64,000 nt of DNA, from positions 1,922,001 through 1,986,000 of the forward strand of contig JAGVVL010000013.1 in assembly GCA_018287875.1 (NCBI GenBank), given 5' to 3'. This stretch comes from Nigrospora sphaerica (lineage: Eukaryota; Ascomycota; Sordariomycetes; Amphisphaeriales; Apiosporaceae). A program made the position numbers and the translations under genes. The notes beneath the pieces were generated by a model, which searched no databases, had not been told where the DNA came from, and worked only from the letters and a program-made list of their open reading frames with translations. Shown piece after piece: positions 34,744 to 43,633 of this stretch (its first letter is position 1; every line of letters begins with the position of its first letter).

Positions 34744-35505
34744 TCAAGCCGAAGCAACCTCCTGTATTGTTTGATAAAACCGAGCCGGTTCATGGGCAAA
34801 TCGGCCAAGGAACAGACCATCCACCCCATCTTTCAGCTTTTCAAACAAGCCCGGGCCGGCGCTACCGCCGTACAAAATCCTGGTTACGCCTCGACGCTTT
34901 TGGATACAGGGCAGCGCTCTAAGGTCCTTCACGACGCTGACAACGTAATCGGGAGCGGCGGGCTCGGCGGCGCCGATGGCCCAGACGGGCTCGTAAGCCA
35001 GAATGATTTCGGCTTCGTCCGGGACCTCGTCCATGACGGTCTGGATCTGGGCGCTGCAGGCCTGGACGGCGCTTGCGACGCCGTCCTGCGTGCCCTCGCC
35101 AATACAGACCAGGGGGATCATGGCGTTCCGGGCGGCGGCGGCAGCTTTCCTGGCGGCGTCGGCGTCGGTCTCGTGAAAGAGACGGCGGCGCTCAGCGTGG
35201 CCCAGCTCGACGATGCGACAACCGACCTCGGCGAGCACGGCTGGGGACACCTCGCCCGTGAAGGCACCCGCGTCCTCGCGAAAGGCGTCCTGAGCGCCCG
35301 TGAGGATCATGGTGCCCTCCAGTTGGGCGATGACGGACACGAGCGTGACGTGGTCGGGAATCACAAAGACGTCGACGTCGTCCAGGAGCCGTGGGGAAAG
35401 CGCCAGGTGCTTTAGCAGTTCGTCCATGTAGGAGCGTGTCCGCACCGCCGAGAAGTACATCTTGGTGGACACGCCCACAAGTCTCCTGCGAGCCGATGAG
35501 ACCAT
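34744..35505 (-). CDS. triosephosphate-isomerase-like isomerase, probably of erythrulose-1-phosphate type (253 aa)
   Basis: A single exon from ATG 35505 (MVSSARRRLVGVSTKMYFS). The open frame extends further upstream, but the extension is not family-like. Key TIM residues: Lys15 in the STKMY strand, His103 in GHAERR, catalytic Glu172 in YEPVWAIG, and the phosphate loop GGSAGPG at 213-219. Length is normal for TIM. The VGVSTKMY start differs from housekeeping TIM, which has the FxGGNxK motif, so this is a paralogue. It sits beside RpiB-like and DAK-like genes as in tetritol pathways. EYI1 of Yarrowia and LerI of mycobacteria are TIM-like enzymes converting L-erythrulose 1-phosphate to D-erythrulose 4-phosphate. 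The assignment to that reaction is inference. Confidence 0.85.
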   Translation of the reverse strand: MVSSARRRLVGVSTKMYFSAVRTRSYMDELLKHLALSPRLLDDVDVFVIPDHVTLVSVIAQLEGTMILTGAQDAFREDAGAFTGEVSPAVLAEVGCRIVELGHAERRRLFHETDADAARKAAAAARNAMIPLVCIGEGTQDGVASAVQACSAQIQTVMDEVPDEAEIILAYEPVWAIGAAEPAAPDYVVSVVKDLRALPCIQKRRGVTRILYGGSAGPGLFEKLKDGVDGLFLGRFAHEPARFYQTIQEVASA

Positions 35506-36415
35506 GGCGGAAAATGGACCTGGGCAGTGGTGGCGACCGGAGCCCGTGTGGGAAAGGCGACACTGTCCACAGCGGGCGGTTGACGGTGGGCGGGTAGGTA
35601 AGCGCGGGTACGGGCAAATGAGAGGTGTACCAGAGATAGGTAGGTATGTATGTAGCCGAGGAAGAAAAAGGGACGAGATAGCTGGAATCTCACACTTATA
35701 CACAACACATGGTTCTTGATCTATAATCACGTACCCGACGGAAGCGTTCAGCTTGGGGTGGTAAGGGAGGTTCCAATTAGAAGCTCCCATGGTGCAGTAG
35801 GTCTGTTGCAGCGGGTTGTTTAGCGGCCAGTGCTGTCGGAATGTACCCGCAATTCCCTGCCCCTCCACTGTGGAGTCGTGCTCTTTTCACTGGCAGCGGG
35901 CGGGGTTTGGATTAGGTGCTGTGGGGGAGCGCCGCTGTGCGAACTCCTGTTGCTTGGTTACCACCCCGACGGTTGCACTCTTAGGTACCTCTTAGGTAGT
36001 CGGTGTCTTTGACGTTAAAAACCCGAGCATGAATGTTGTAGAGGGGAACGCGGTAAAGGCTCATGAGGCATATGCATGCCAAAACACGAACGATTCGCGA
36101 GAGTTTGACGGACAGGTCGGGTTGATAGAGGTTGATAGTTGTGTGCTCCCGTTCCGCTGCGATTGGAGTGCGACGTACTTTTAAGCAAGAAGCCACCAAC
36201 CAGTCCGCGCTTCATTCTCCCGGCCGCGCGCCTGCCTACCAGCTTAACGCGAACCCAGACGTGCAGTTGCCACTTCCCTCACCGGACATTAAACTCCAGC
36301 CACAGGAACAAATCCTCTCCCTCCTCCTCGCTTTCACGCGCACTCGATACGCAGTATGTGATCCCCTTCGTCCTGCCGGCCAGGCCGGCGCGTTGTCTCC
36401 TACCACTGCTTGTGG
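35506..36415. other. intergenic between TIM-like and RpiB-like genes
   Basis: 910 bp holding the promoter of the TIM-like gene and the 3' end of the RpiB-like gene. No gene or repeat recognised. Confidence 0.5.
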
Positions 36416-36987
36416 CTACGCCTGCGTCGATACCGGCGCCGGTGCCTGTGCCAATCGCTCTTCTTCCAGGTCCGAGATGGCCTGGACCTTGGCGGCGCTC
36501 GCGCTCGTCTCGTCAAAAACGTAGCCGAGCCACTCGCGCGCGAGCCGACGGGCCAGCTCGAGACCTACGACCCGCTCGCCCATGCATAGCACCTGCGCAT
36601 TATTGCTAAGCACCGCCCGCTCGACCGAGAAGCTGTCGTGCGCCGTGACGGCCCGCACGCCCTTGATCTTGTTGGCTGCGATGGCGACCCCGAGCCCCGT
36701 GCCGCAGATCAGCAGTGCCCGGTCGCACTCGCCCGACGCCACGAGCTTGGCCGCCGCCGCCGCCCGAAGCGGATACGCCGTCTTGTCCGCCGCCGACAGG
36801 CTGCCGACGTCCGTCACCGACTCGACTCGCTCGTCCTTCTTGAAGTCGGCTTTGATCGCTTCCTTGTACCCCACGCCCGCGTCCTGCCGCCCGTGTCAGC
36901 ATCGTCCGCACCTCCTGCCCCAAAGCCCAGCCTGGATAGCTGCCTTACATCGCAGGCCATCGCGATCTTCCATCGTGGAGACGCCAT
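36416..36987 (-). CDS. RpiB/LacAB-family sugar-phosphate isomerase (168 aa)
   Basis: Two exons: 36949-36987 (13 codons, [13 protein letters not shown]) and 36416-36883, separated by a 65-bp intron (GTAAGG..GCAG). Joining them restores the family's N-terminal Ala-Cys-Asp-Asp-Ala-Gly motif followed by [10 protein letters not shown]. The active-site CGTGLG segment is present (Leu-Ile-Cys-Gly-Thr-Gly), as is the [17 protein letters not shown] motif with the conserved Asn-Asn-Ala. Length is right for RpiB. In Yarrowia EYI2 and mycobacterial DerI the same family isomerises D-erythrulose 4-phosphate to D-erythrose 4-phosphate. Here it is divergently arranged with the DAK-like kinase. Ribose-5-phosphate or allose-6-phosphate isomerase remain alternatives. 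Confidence 0.9.
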
Positions 36988-37917
36988 CTTGTAGTCGACA
37001 AAGGATCTGAGTGCGCGAACGATGATCCGGATAGGTAGGGATGTGCCGAGACGGTCCTTGTTCGATAGCGATCGAGGAAAGGAGCTCAGCTTGGCTCAGC
37101 TCGGCTCGGCTCACTTTTGACGCCAGTCACTCAACACGACTGCCGGTGGGAGAAGTGATATTGTTCCACCGGCCCCCAGGGCCAAGGCCCATCACCTATG
37201 ACGATCCACCTGACTTGAAGGGGGTAACCCGAACTCAGCCAGCCGAATTCCCGGTGCCTAGCCGGCCGCGCCATCTGCTGCTGGCTGGCCTATTCGGCCA
37301 TTCAGCATCCCTGCTGTGCCAGCCCTTTCCAGGACCCGGCCCCCCCCCCCCATGCCGGTTGGCCAAGCTTGCACAGTCACCTGAACGGAGAGCCTGAGTG
37401 AGGCGGCTATTTCCCCGTGGGTGCCAGATGAGGGGCAAGGTGCCAAGAACACGAGAGCCCAGAGCGGACGCCCCTCCGCCCCTCCGCTGGGCTTCGACCG
37501 CTTCAACGCGCGCCTATGGGGGGGCACGCTTAATTCCGGGCGGGAGTGTGTGCCTCGGCCACACCCATCTCGGGTCGGGGCCGTCGGCGACGCGCACTCG
37601 CTGACTCCTGGCCCCCCGACGGCCTCCCAGCGTAAATTCAGCACGGGTCTGCCCCCCCTGCTCCCCAGTACCCACCAGATTCTTCCCCCGCACCCCACAC
37701 TTATGTTCTCGACCTTCAATACCCCGAATCCACTGCCGGCTTCCCCGATCTGGTAAGCCGTCGTATAAGTCGTTGGCCTGGGTTTCTTCGCTGGAACTTG
37801 TTCAACGGCGCGACAGAGAAAGGCGGGAGCGAAGGACTGACCGCATAAAAAGGTAAGCATTTGAGAAAGACGCGAGCAAGAAGAGAGCGAAAGAGAGAGA
37901 AGAAAAGAATAGCGGCC
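36988..37917. promoter_or_regulatory. shared divergent promoter region of RpiB-like and DAK-like genes
   Basis: 930 bp between the two divergent start codons. A short run of imperfect GCTCAGCTNGGCT repeats occurs at about 37,082-37,112, a C-rich run at about 37,340-37,351, and a purine-rich leader (GAGAGCGAAAGAGAGAG type) directly before the kinase ATG. No transcription-factor site is identified with confidence. Confidence 0.5.
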
Positions 37918-39696
37918 ATGTCGACACGCCATCTGTTCCAGTCGGCTGACGGGCTTGTGACCAAGGCCCTCCGCGGCCTCATCTCCTACAACCCCGCCCT
38001 CAACCTCGACGAGGCTAACCGCGTCGTCTACGATACGGCGTACGACAAGTCCAATGTATGCATCATCAGCGGCGGCGGCTCTGGCCACGAGCCCGCCTGG
38101 TCCGGCTACGTGGGGAGCAACATGCTGGCCGCGTCGGTGGCCGGCGACATCTTTGCTAGCCCCAGCACCAAGCAGATCCTCGCGGCCATCGATGCAGTCC
38201 CGTCCGAGAAGGGCACCATCCTCGTCGTCACTAACTACACGGGCGACTGTCTGCACTTTGGGCTTGCCAACGAAAAGGCCAACGCGCGCGGCCACAAGAG
38301 CCGCATGATCATTTGCGGCGACGACGTCTCGGTGGGCAAGAAGCGGGGCGGGCTCGTCGGGCGGCGCGGGCTTGCAGGCCAGCTCGGCGTGCTAAAGGTG
38401 ATGGGCGGTGCAGCGGGCGCGGGCGCGTCACTGGACGACGTCTACGACCTGGGCGTCGCCTTCTCGCAGCAGATCGTGTCCATCGCGGCCACGCTGGACC
38501 ATTGTCACGTTCCCGGCCGGGCCGAGCACGGCATGCTTGCCAGCAACGAGCTGGAGATCGGCACGGGCCCGCACAACGAGCCTGGCTACAAGAAACTCTC
38601 GCCGGCGCCGACGGCCGAGGACCTGGCCAAAACGCTCCTGGCCCACCTGCTAGACCAGAACGACCCGGAGCGCAGCTACGTCCGGTTTGGGCCGGACGAC
38701 GAGACGATGCTGCTGGTAAGCAACTTTGGCGGCATGTCGACGCTCGAGATCAGCGCCTTTGTGGACGAGCTGCTCGAGCAGCTGGCACGCGACTGGAACA
38801 TAGAACCCGTGCGCGTGTGCTGCGGGCAGCTCGAGACGTCGCTTAATGCCCCCGCATTCTCCGTTTCCATCATCAACGCCACGGCCGCCGCGGCGAACTG
38901 CTCGTACTCAGTCGCCGAGATCGAGGCCTTCTTCGACGCCCGCACCAACACGTACTGGGAGTCCATGGCGGGCGCCCAGACGAAGCGCAGGCCCCGACAG
39001 GAGCAGTTCACCAAGCCGCCCGCTGTCGAGACGCGGGTAGCTGTCGACGAAGCCAAGGACCTGCGGATCGACGCGGCTTTACTGGAGAGGATGCTGCGCA
39101 GGGCGTGCGCGGACCTGGTCGCGGCGGAGCCCGACCTGACTAAATGGGATACTGTTATGGGCGACGGCGACTGCGGAGAGACGCTCAAAACGGGCGCAAA
39201 CTGCCTGGTGGCAGCACTCGACACCCAGAAGCTCGCGGCCGAGGGGTCGGTCATCACGGTCCTACAGGAGCTGGAGGACATTGTGGAGGGCAAGATGGGT
39301 GGGACGTTGGGTGGCATCCTCGGCATCTTCTTCGTCTCCCTGCGGACCGCCATCGAGCAGCACACGGACCTGGCTCTGGGGTCCGAGGGCGTGCCGGAGC
39401 TCTGGGCCAAGGCGTTGCAGATCGCGCTGGACAACTTGGGACGCTACACGCCGGCAAAGGTGGGGGACCGGACCGTCATGGACACGCTGTTGCCCTTTGT
39501 CGCCGCCATCAAGACGGGTGACTTTGACGCCGCCGTAGAAGCGGCCGTCCGGGGCGCGGAAGCCACTAAGACCATGACGCCGAAGCTCGGGCGGGCGACG
39601 TATGTGGGGGCTGACGCGAGCAAGGCCCTGCCGCCGGACCCGGGCGCCTGGGGTGCAATGGTGGTCATCAAGGGACTGCGGACGGGTATGCAATGA
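37918..39696 (+). CDS. dihydroxyacetone-kinase-family kinase (DhaK-DhaL fusion), probable erythrulose kinase (592 aa)
   Basis: A single exon. The start is ATG 37918 (MSTRHLFQSADGL); the in-frame extension upstream is a charged leader without ATG. The DhaK half (about 1-350) carries the GGGSGHEP substrate loop (52-59), NYTGD (106-110), and His219 in the GPHNEPG motif, the residue that binds the ketose covalently in this family. The DhaL half (about 380-590) carries the Mg-ATP motif GDGDCG (415-420) and the GGTLGGILG helix. Length equals single-chain ATP-dependent DAKs. EYK1 of Yarrowia (erythrulose kinase) belongs to this family, and the neighbouring TIM-like and RpiB-like isomerases support a ketotetrose substrate. 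Dihydroxyacetone is the alternative. Confidence 0.92.
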   Translation: MSTRHLFQSADGLVTKALRGLISYNPALNLDEANRVVYDTAYDKSNVCIISGGGSGHEPAWSGYVGSNMLAASVAGDIFASPSTKQILAAIDAVPSEKGTILVVTNYTGDCLHFGLANEKANARGHKSRMIICGDDVSVGKKRGGLVGRRGLAGQLGVLKVMGGAAGAGASLDDVYDLGVAFSQQIVSIAATLDHCHVPGRAEHGMLASNELEIGTGPHNEPGYKKLSPAPTAEDLAKTLLAHLLDQNDPERSYVRFGPDDETMLLVSNFGGMSTLEISAFVDELLEQLARDWNIEPVRVCCGQLETSLNAPAFSVSIINATAAAANCSYSVAEIEAFFDARTNTYWESMAGAQTKRRPRQEQFTKPPAVETRVAVDEAKDLRIDAALLERMLRRACADLVAAEPDLTKWDTVMGDGDCGETLKTGANCLVAALDTQKLAAEGSVITVLQELEDIVEGKMGGTLGGILGIFFVSLRTAIEQHTDLALGSEGVPELWAKALQIALDNLGRYTPAKVGDRTVMDTLLPFVAAIKTGDFDAAVEAAVRGAEATKTMTPKLGRATYVGADASKALPPDPGAWGAMVVIKGLRTGMQ

Positions 39697-39899
39697 GCGA
39701 GCTAGGCGGATGTGGGAATGCTGAACCTGTATATCTTCCTGTTTCACATGAAGTCCTTCTGTACCGATATAGATACTGACAGTTCACAGCAACAGACGTA
39801 GGCTGGCTTTCGTATTATCTTTATTTATCTTCTCATATGTACGGGCGGCTACCGGGGTCATGGCAGGAGAGGTGGTGGCAGTGGCAGACATGGCGGCAC

Positions 39900-40766
39900 C
39901 TAGGCCTTGCCGGCGGAGCCCAGCCAGTGCATGTACTGCTCAATGGCCTTCTGCATGGCGTTGGTGCCGGCCTCGATGACGCTCGTCAGGGGCTTGCCCT
40001 GCATCTCCTCCTGGACGCGGGCGTAGTGCTTGTTCATGCCCTTGTTGATGTTGACCTTGGACACGCCGGCCTTGATGCACTTGTGGAAGATGGCCTCGTC
40101 GAAGGGGTCGGCGCCGTGCAGCACGAGGCGCACGCGGTCGCCGACCTTGTCGTTGATGGCGGCCAGGCGGTCGTACTCAAGCTGGATGCCGCGCGGGCCG
40201 TACTCGCCGTGCACGTTGCCAAAGGCCGGGGCCAGCAGCTCGATGCCGGTGGCGACGAACTCCTCGGCGATTTCGGGCGTGGTCAGCAGGCCCTCGAGGT
40301 CGGCCGTCTCGGCCACGCCGTCCTCGCCGCCCTCAATGCGGCCGGGCTCGGCCTCGGCGGCGATGCCACGCTCGTGGCAGTAGGCGACGAGCTCGCGCGT
40401 CAGGCGCAGGTTCTCCTCCTTCTCGTAGTGGCTCATGTCGCACATGATGCTGTCGAAGCCGTCGGCGATGTCGGCGGCGCGGCGCACGAGCTCGGGCGTC
40501 TGGGCGTGGTCGAGGTGCAGCGAGACGGGCACCTTGGCGTTGTGGCAGGCGCTCGCGGCCGCCAGCACCAGCGCTTCGCCGGCGTACTCGATGGCCCAGG
40601 GGAACAGCAACACCATAGCGGGCGCGTTGGCGGCCTCGGCGGCGCGCACCGTGGCGATGATGGACTCGATGTTGTAGCAGCACATGCCGGCCACGGCGTA
40701 GCCGCCCTTCTGGGCCTTGTTGAGAATCGCCATGGTGCGATTCTCGGCGAGTGAAGGCCTGCCCAT
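39900..40766 (-). CDS. class II ketose-bisphosphate aldolase, GatY/FbaA type (288 aa)
   Basis: A single exon starting MGRPSLAENRTMAILNKAQ at 40766; the upstream frame extension is low-complexity. Zinc and catalytic residues are all visible: HLDHAQ (84-89; Asp86 acid, His87 ligand), Glu140 in EAEPG, His186 in AFGNVHGEYG, His217 in VLHGADP, and the phosphate-binding NINKGM (239-244). Length fits the short class IIb forms (tagatose- or fructose-bisphosphate aldolase) rather than the longer yeast Fba1. It is tail-to-tail with the kinase (203 bp) and divergent from the LtnD-like gene. Likely it splits or condenses a four- to six-carbon ketose phosphate yielding DHAP. The exact substrate is open. 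Confidence 0.92.
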   Translation of the reverse strand: MGRPSLAENRTMAILNKAQKGGYAVAGMCCYNIESIIATVRAAEAANAPAMVLLFPWAIEYAGEALVLAAASACHNAKVPVSLHLDHAQTPELVRRAADIADGFDSIMCDMSHYEKEENLRLTRELVAYCHERGIAAEAEPGRIEGGEDGVAETADLEGLLTTPEIAEEFVATGIELLAPAFGNVHGEYGPRGIQLEYDRLAAINDKVGDRVRLVLHGADPFDEAIFHKCIKAGVSKVNINKGMNKHYARVQEEMQGKPLTSVIEAGTNAMQKAIEQYMHWLGSAGKA

Positions 40767-40989
40767 GGTTGCTGGTATGAGGGGTGTCTGTCCGTGTGTT
40801 CGTGTGTTTACGCGGACGTGTGATGCTAGCCAGAGGATCGAGGATTGTATGGGAAAAGGAGAGTGGGCGTGAAGAAGGCGTAGGTATGAGTGCGAGCAAG
40901 ACAGAGAAAGCGAGGGTGAGCGAAGCCAAGAAATTCTACGCGCATACCGGCAACCAGGACCACCCAGCCATGGATCCCTCCTCACTCGG

Positions 40990-41020
<31 letters not shown>

Positions 41021-42031
41021 CTTCTCTCGCCCTGTCTCTCTCGCCGCGCGCCTCTCACCTCGTACGACTGGGTCCGCGCGCCTCGTCGCGACCGGATCGT
41101 CGTCGAGTGGTGAGTTACGAATGCGGCATGCCGAGCCGCCGTCAAGCCGAGAGGAAGCGGGATTTAGTGGTAGCAAAGGCGTCGTCGGTCCAATCCCACC
41201 CGAGCCGCCGACGCTGTCCGACGCCATTTGCCGACTTGGCGCAAAGAACCTTACAAACGTATTTTGCCTGTTCAGCTTGCTCCGTTGGATCCATGGCTCG
41301 TGAGGGGTCGAGCGACTGGATGAGGGGTTACGGCCCACTTGACTCAATGACGCTTTCCGCTTCTCGTGTACACATTGTAGTTCGGTGATTGATGACGGAT
41401 CGGCGAGAGGGCCGGTGCATCCCAGTCCAAGCTTTTGCTTCCCCGATTGATGTGGCAGAACGGACGAGGGAGCAGAAGAAAACACTCGTCCCGAATTTGG
41501 GGAGAGCATGGGGAAGAACAGGAAGGAAGTGGTACTTGAGTTTTGTAATACCTCGTTTTTGGCAGGCATGCGGGGAAGGTGGGATGGATACTTCGGGGAC
41601 ACCAGGACCTTCCTGGTAGTCATACTTTGTCAGGCGTAGGTGGGGGTGGGACCTGTCACACGCCCACTACTCGGGATGAAGGGTAATGGCAGGATGGATC
41701 CATGAATGGATCCATTGTCCGTCTGCCCCATGGAGAGAGCGAGGAACCCTGCAACAAAGGCCAGTGGTACTCGAGACGCGGCCACGCTTTTAGCCGGTGG
41801 CCTTGGTCGTCGTCGTCGTCGTCCTCTCGGCTCGGCTCGTCCTGGCCCGGAAAAGACGTGGGTGATATACACGCCAACCGCTTGTGCCGGCCAGAGGACG
41901 ACGACGACGACGACAACGACGACGGCAGCACTAGAGCGGACGAGACATAACCCCCGCTCTTCAAAGACACAGCGCAACGAAAGACGCACAAACACACGGA
42001 GGGACAAATCCTCCCAGTCCCACAAGACAGA
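40767..42031. promoter_or_regulatory. divergent region between aldolase and dehydrogenase genes
   Basis: 1,265 bp without a supported gene. It includes the CT microsatellite and a GAC/GTC-rich simple stretch at about 41,897-41,930. Presumably holds both promoters. Confidence 0.5.
40990..41015. repeat. (CT)n microsatellite
   Basis: 13 CT units followed by an impure CT-rich tract to about 41,046, some 225 bp upstream of the aldolase start. It is GA-rich on the transcribed strand and may lie in its leader or promoter. Confidence 0.9.
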
Positions 42032-43366
42032 ATGGCTTCCCCCAAACCCGACATCGCCTTCATCGGCCTGGGCGCCATGGGCTTCGGCATGGCCACCCAC
42101 CTGGTCAAGCAGGGCTACCGCGTCACTGGCTTCGACTTGTACGGGCCGACGCTGGACCGCTTCAAGGCCGAGGGCGGCCTCGTCGCCACCACGCCCGCTG
42201 CCGCCGTCAAGGACAAGGACTTCTGCGTCTGCATGGTGGCCACGGCCCAGCAGGCGCAGGCTGTGCTGCTCGAGGGCGACGCCGCCGCCGTGCCGGCCCT
42301 GCGCGAGGGCGCCGCCGTCCTGCTCTGTTCGACCGTGCCCTGCTCTTACGTCCAGGGCCTCGCCCGCGAGCTGCAGGACGCCGGCCGCGCCGACATCCTG
42401 CTGGTCGATGCCCCCGTCTCGGGCGGCTCCTCCCGCGCCGCCGACGGCACCCTGTCCATCATGGCCGGCGCCTCCGACGCCGCCATGGACAAGGCCCGCT
42501 TCCTGCTCCAGGAGATGTCCGACCCCAAGAAGCTGTACCTGGTCGAGGGCGGCATCGGCGCCGGCAGCAACATGAAGATGGTGCACCAGGTCCTGGCCGC
42601 CAACCAGATCCTGGCCGCCAGCGAGGCCATGGGCTTCGCGAGCCACCTCGGCCTCGACCTCGAGCCCACCATGGCCGCCGTCAACGCATCGCAGGGCCGC
42701 AGCTGGATGTTCGGGCACCGCACCCCGCGCATGCTGCACCCTGAGTTCCAGCCCATCGCCAGCGCCCTCACCATCATCCTCAAGGACACGAGCATCATCA
42801 CGGCCGAGGCCCGCCGCAACGCCTTCCCCACCCCCATGACTAGCACCGCCGAGCAGGTCTACTTCACTGGCCTCGGCCGCGGTTACGGCCCCGACGACGA
42901 CAGCAGCCTCATCCGTCTCTACTGGGAAGGCCGCGGCAAGATCGGCGCCGTGACCGGCGAGGCCCAGAGCCAAGAGGCCAAGACGGCCCTGGTGGTGGGC
43001 TTGCTGAAGGGCATCCACCTCTGCTCCGCCGCTGAATGCCTCGCCTTTGCCTCCCACCTCGGCCTCGACCTGCACCAGGTTTTCGAGCTCTGCGTCAACG
43101 CCGCAGGGGGCAGCGCCATGCTGGAAGCCGCTGGCCCCGAGATGCTGGCCCTGTTCAACAAGACCGAACCGGCTTCCTCGGGCGACCCGCTCTGGCCGCT
43201 TGGCCGCGAGCTCGAGGCCGCCGTCAACGAGGCCCAGAAGCTGAAAGTCCCCGTCTTCCTGGCTAACCAGGCTCTGAACATGATCAGGCTGGCCCTGGCC
43301 CACCGCCCCACCGGAGCACCCGGGGCCACGAGCGGGACAGTCGCCAAAGTCTGGGGGGCTCGCTAG
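42032..43366 (+). CDS. 3-hydroxyacid dehydrogenase (HIBADH / LtnD-like) with duplicated C-terminal domain (444 aa)
   Basis: A single exon. The Rossmann NAD-binding domain starts at once with the GLGAMG loop (12-17). The substrate-binding DAPVSGG motif lies at 126-132, and the catalytic Lys182 in the GAGSNMKMVHQ motif. Two NAD_binding_11-type helical domains follow, each with a GFASHLGLDLE / AFASHLGLDLH signature (about 180-300 and 315-435), so the protein is about 150 residues longer than ordinary HIBADHs. L-threonate 2-dehydrogenase LtnD belongs to this superfamily. With the tetrose enzymes next door, oxidation of a four-carbon acid sugar is plausible but not proven. It lies 267 bp from the convergent end of mcm2. 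Confidence 0.9.
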   Translation: MASPKPDIAFIGLGAMGFGMATHLVKQGYRVTGFDLYGPTLDRFKAEGGLVATTPAAAVKDKDFCVCMVATAQQAQAVLLEGDAAAVPALREGAAVLLCSTVPCSYVQGLARELQDAGRADILLVDAPVSGGSSRAADGTLSIMAGASDAAMDKARFLLQEMSDPKKLYLVEGGIGAGSNMKMVHQVLAANQILAASEAMGFASHLGLDLEPTMAAVNASQGRSWMFGHRTPRMLHPEFQPIASALTIILKDTSIITAEARRNAFPTPMTSTAEQVYFTGLGRGYGPDDDSSLIRLYWEGRGKIGAVTGEAQSQEAKTALVVGLLKGIHLCSAAECLAFASHLGLDLHQVFELCVNAAGGSAMLEAAGPEMLALFNKTEPASSGDPLWPLGRELEAAVNEAQKLKVPVFLANQALNMIRLALAHRPTGAPGATSGTVAKVWGAR

Positions 43367-43633
43367 TGACTCGAGGCCGATCTGGGCCCGGCGGAAGAGA
43401 AAACAGGTCGCATCTTGTCGTGTGTGCCACAGTGGAATTCGTACCCATTACATACCCCAACACCTATTCTAAACAGTTTAATCATGCCTGTCCATACCGC
43501 CGTGCCAACGTGACCAAATCGTTCGAAACCGGATCGCCTCGCTCATCTGTGTCGTCGCCTTTCATCCCTTGTGTCTTCTCTTGCGAAACGCGGACTTAAT
43601 TCATCATGTCCAATCGCTCAGACTCTGCCTCCC

